Source: Pyronema omphalodes
Taxonomy: Eukaryota > Ascomycota > Pezizomycetes > Pezizales > Pyronemataceae
Direction: 5' to 3'
DNA: 64,000 bases
Assembly (NCBI GenBank): GCA_024516155.1
Contig: JAJJXM010000007.1
Location: forward strand, 372,001-436,000
Shown: positions 60,776-64,000 of the stretch, one piece after another
How positions within the stretch are numbered: position 1 is the stretch's first letter
How the letters are laid out: the number at the start of each line of letters is the position of its first letter
Program-made: the position numbers and the translations under genes
The notes under the pieces: generated by a model
Database searches by the model: none
The model's input: the letters and a program-made list of their open reading frames with translations, nothing else
What the model was told of the DNA's origin: nothing

Positions 60776-60788
60776 TGAACCCTGTCAT
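60776..60788 (+). repeat. Right target-site duplication of LINE-derived insertion
   Basis: TGAACCCTGTCAT, identical to 60001-60013. Confidence 0.85.
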
Positions 60789-61580
60789 CCTTTTTAAAAA
60801 ATAATATTGTCTCACTCATGTTGTAAAACGGGCTATAACAGAAAATTGCAACAATCGTCGCCACTCCAGCCCCCTTAGTTCCCGTCATTGCATACCACGC
60901 CGAAGATGTAGTGAGCATGATATAAACCCCCGGCATCCCACAAATACAAGTAAAATACATAGTCCGTCTCTTTACCCTCCTAACCGCCATGCAGCAACAG
61001 CACCATTAACAAGCTGCCAACAAGTAAGTCCAACTTTGTATATTCGGAATATTTTATTTGTGATTTACGAAACTTCGTGAGATGGAAATATCAGATAGAC
61101 TTCCATGGTATTGAGGTATGTTGAAGATTGCTTGCCCATCAGTCCGTGTGTTCGAAGTGTCTGAACATTAGCGAGACCACCGCAGCACAGACATGCGTAT
61201 CACCTTTGTAATGCGTGATTAAAACGATGCTGCGAAATTGTTGATTGAATCGCACATCATCGTATCACGGAAACCATAGTGCAACAATATGGTGTAAATG
61301 TCAGTCACTATGTCGTTCCATATACACTACACAGCATAAACATGAACCCTAAGGGCTGTGGATGCGAAACTCTTTTCTAATTCAATCGGACGATCGGCAC
61401 AGCTACGACTTTGAGATTGCAGAAAAGCAGATATCCTGGCTTCTCTGCTGAGTCTTGAGGCGCAATAAAGCGCTTAAGCTTCTTCTGTTGTGCTTTTGAA
61501 TTCCTGCTGTGAGACCAAGTGATGTTGTTTTAGGCAGCGGCTTCAGCTCCCCCAATGATCGATGAGCAACGCTACATGGC
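60789..61580. other. Gene-free stretch
   Basis: No supported gene. A minus-strand frame at 60772-60990 has hydrophobic segments (YIMLTTSSAWYAMTG) but no further support. The sequence has no match to the flank of copy A beyond the TIR element. Confidence 0.35.
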
Positions 61581-64000
61581 CCTTACAGCACTGCATAGAT
61601 GCAAGCTGTGGTTTTTGATGAGATTACAAAGTCGGCGGTCGGAACAATCTCACATTGCATACCAATAATCACACTGGTCACTGGACTTGTCTTTGATTCG
61701 ATATTTCAATTCGGCTAGAAAAGCTTCCATTGCAAATGACTCTGTAATATGGTAACGCTATATCAGATCAGAGCAGTTCAGTCGTCAGATTCTGAAATAA
61801 GCACGTGCATACGCTTCTTTTACATGTACTACAGCGATTTGCTCTACTCTAATCCATTCACTCCACAAGCTTGTGTGTAGTTACATATCTAGACGCCCCT
61901 CCCACTCACTCTCGGCCTTACCCATCCTACAACCCCGCCGCTGCACAAAACGAGAAAATTGTGTATCAATGTCAGAGAGCAACTCACAATCTGCAGAGGC
62001 GAATGTCGGGCCAATTCTTTTGGACATCGAAGTCAATGGAAAATGGCACTCAGTCAGAGGCAAATCCGATTTAGAGGCAGTGCACTCGCTCCTATTGGTA
62101 TGTCGCTATTGATCAGAGGGCTGCGTTCTGTACAAAAATTACTGACATTATGTATTTGTAGGCACCTGATGCTATTGTGATAATTATGTAGTGCACCTCC
62201 AGTCAAAATTATTTCAATTGACTTGTCCCTGATGCATGGATTAGTTGTCGGCGGAATCTACCACCAGAGATACTCCGATATCTATACAACGATGTCGCTC
62301 CTCAGTTGGCCACCTTCGGAATCTACCTTCCCGGAATGGCAAACTGTAGCTTCACAGAATCTGATTACTCGAATGGCTGTAAGACGGAGAAACTCAGATG
62401 CAGCTGCTGTTCTTATCAACGATACGATTTTCAGGATTGTAAAAGCGGTGGGTGCCGCATTGGTTTTCTTTATCACGGAAATAACTCTCAAAGACAATAC
62501 TAATATGTTGTCTGATATTCTAGGATGGGTATGCGAAGAGTTGCAGAATGTCTATTACGCTGAGACGCGCGAGAGAAACGCAAAAGAAATGATAGCCCCG
62601 AAAGGAGATGCCCACAGTTCGAAAACACCACAGGAGCCCATTGAATTTACTCCGGGCACTATAACGTTTCGCCAACTATCCACAACGGAAAGACGTAGAA
62701 AGGACGAACGCAACTTTGCCCTGACAGGACAAGAGTTTTTCTTCCTTTCAAATCAAGCTGACAAACGGAGGATTGTATTCACAAACAAACCACTGCCGTC
62801 CGAACCTCGTTACAGCGACGAATTCCCTACACTTTCATTGATAAGGCTTTTGGGTATCAGACTCGTGTGCGAAGAATGGGACAAAATAATTCAGGCCTAT
62901 AGCCTGCGGTTAAATGATGTGGTATGTTAGAATATCAACACATGGCTTTACCAGATCAATTTTGACATTTGGAATTCCATGATAGAGAAAGGAGGTCATT
63001 ATTAGGGATAAACCAGACCCCCGGAGTATCCTGTTGACACTAGACAAAGCGGCCGAAGCAGCATCTGAGCTTGAAAACATGCATAACCTTCAACTTCAGC
63101 TTTTAGAGTCCTTCAATGGTTTGTCCTGGTATAAAGGCCTTGCAGATAGATATACAAACATTTCGGACACAAAAAAGCGCATGGAAGAGTTTGGGAACAC
63201 CATTCAAGAGAGTATCTCAAAAAAGGTTGATAGTTTATTCCAGCGTGTAGGTTTTCCCTCTCGGTTTTGTTGAGCGCACTGATGTGCATGCTAATGCAAA
63301 AACAGGCATCCAATATCGTATCAATCGAGGAAGCGTACAAGTCAAGGGAACAAGGAGCAAGTATGAAGCGCCTTTCGTGGATAACCGTAAGATATTTCCA
63401 TCCATGATCTGAAAAAACGGTTGACTAACAGCTGCTAGTTCATATTCCTTCCGTTACTTTTTGTTGCTGTATGTCATTGATCGGATGTTTACAAATCTTC
63501 ATGATGGCCACGACAGCTGACAAAGAATCTAGAGCCTTTACGGTATGAATATCGACCTTCTTGCCAACAATCCGTCGTGGACCACCTGTTTCTACATCGG
63601 GGCGCCAGTGTTCCTAGCTGTCATGGCTACTGTTCTGATTCTCAAATGGCGGAAAGTACCTGACAAAAAAACCAAAATACGCAACATGGCTGTTGAATTG
63701 ATTCTCAAATACCGCAAACCATTTCACAACGGAAATAAAATCGGCGATGAAGAAAATCCGACAATAACAACCCCGTTGACATTGCCTGAGCTCTGGTTGC
63801 TGTTCGAAGCGGCTGAACAAGGGAACGCCGTAGTCATGCGAGCGATGATTGAAAGAAACATTTCTTTGAACGTGAGAAATGAAAATGATTGGAACCCACT
63901 TCAATTAGCAGCAAGGAATGGCCACGAAGAAGTTTTAGACCTTATATTAAAGAACGATACCCTGGAATCCAACCCTGAACTCGTTAACGCCCCCCCAGCG
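61581..64000 (+). repeat. Inverted duplicated block, copy B (continues past window)
   Basis: Reverse-orientation counterpart of 33728-36089. The match begins near ccttacagcactgcat at 61581 and runs to the window end. It includes the 5' flank, all small exons and the start of the ankyrin region. Confidence 0.85.
62232..64000 (+). CDS. CorA-like membrane module fused to ankyrin repeats, copy B (3' end outside window)
   Basis: Paralog of the minus-strand gene at 32347-35430. Exons 62232-62921, 62986-63246, 63306-63386, 63439-63468 and 63533 to beyond the window join in phase 0 with no frameshift. The start at MHGLVVGGIY is chosen because the preceding exon-like segment (61969-62097, AEANVGPILLDIEV) would lead through an in-frame TAG at 62189. 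A helical region leads to LSWITFIFLPLLFVASL, then YGMN and the second helix FYIGAPVFLAVMATVLILKW. After it the sequence carries a short tandem duplication (VLILKWRKVPDKK / ELILKYRKPFHNG) absent from copy A. The first ankyrin unit (WNPLQLAARNGHEEVLDL) is complete; the array itself lies outside. It is the more intact copy within the window. Whether the CorA-like part moves magnesium is unknown. Confidence 0.75.

Overview
This window is nuclear DNA of a filamentous ascomycete fungus (Pezizomycotina). Every readable gene has short GT-AG introns of about 49-140 nt, usually with CTAAC or CTAAT branch points. The gene set is typically fungal: a 538-residue isocitrate lyase, a UVDE-type repair endonuclease, Yra1/Aly, Tma46, Ost4, Sba1/p23, a Zn2Cys6 regulator and Skb1/PRMT5. 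Genus and species cannot be read from the sequence. Genes are sparse (about a dozen in 64 kb) and lie in long intergenic tracts rich in micro- and minisatellites, homopolymers and degraded transposons.

Layout. 1-5.2 kb: gene-poor, with a possible membrane-protein relic and a 14-bp minisatellite. 5.27-6.95 kb: isocitrate lyase (+). 7-14.7 kb: satellite-rich desert with an 8-bp array of over 300 bp, a 278-bp tandem repeat and a 776-bp terminal-inverted-repeat element. 14.7-25 kb: a housekeeping block with UVDE (-), Yra1/Aly (-, with a long internal intron), Tma46/DFRP1 (-), a 53-residue Ost4 (+) and p23 (-). 26.2-31 kb: a repeat-bearing hypothetical gene (-) and two tandem paralogous genes for small acidic proteins of an unrecognised family (+). 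32.3-36.1 kb: a gene (-) joining a CorA-like two-helix membrane module with a YGMN signature to a long array of near-identical ankyrin repeats; a second copy of the 776-bp element abuts it. 38.9-40.3 kb: Zn2Cys6 factor (-). 40.3-54 kb: a desert with one possible tiny secreted protein. 54-55.3 kb: a degenerate coding region (-). 55.8-58.0 kb: PRMT5 (+). 58.5-59.3 kb: a 156-bp perfect inverted repeat. 60.0-60.8 kb: a 5'-truncated LINE-derived insertion with a 13-bp target duplication. 61.6-64.0 kb: a second, inverted copy of the CorA-ankyrin gene, running off the window.

How the genes relate. The housekeeping genes are not an operon. They cover glyoxylate metabolism, DNA repair, mRNA export, translation factor binding, N-glycosylation and Hsp90 co-chaperoning. 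The most unusual content is the accessory part: an inverted duplication of a membrane-anchored ankyrin receptor-like gene, whose near-identical repeats differ mainly in one short segment and whose duplicated block ends at a transposon; and the tandem pair of small internally repeated proteins with TATA boxes. The Yra1 gene has a roughly 750-nt intron at the same place in the RRM as the autoregulatory intron of yeast YRA1.
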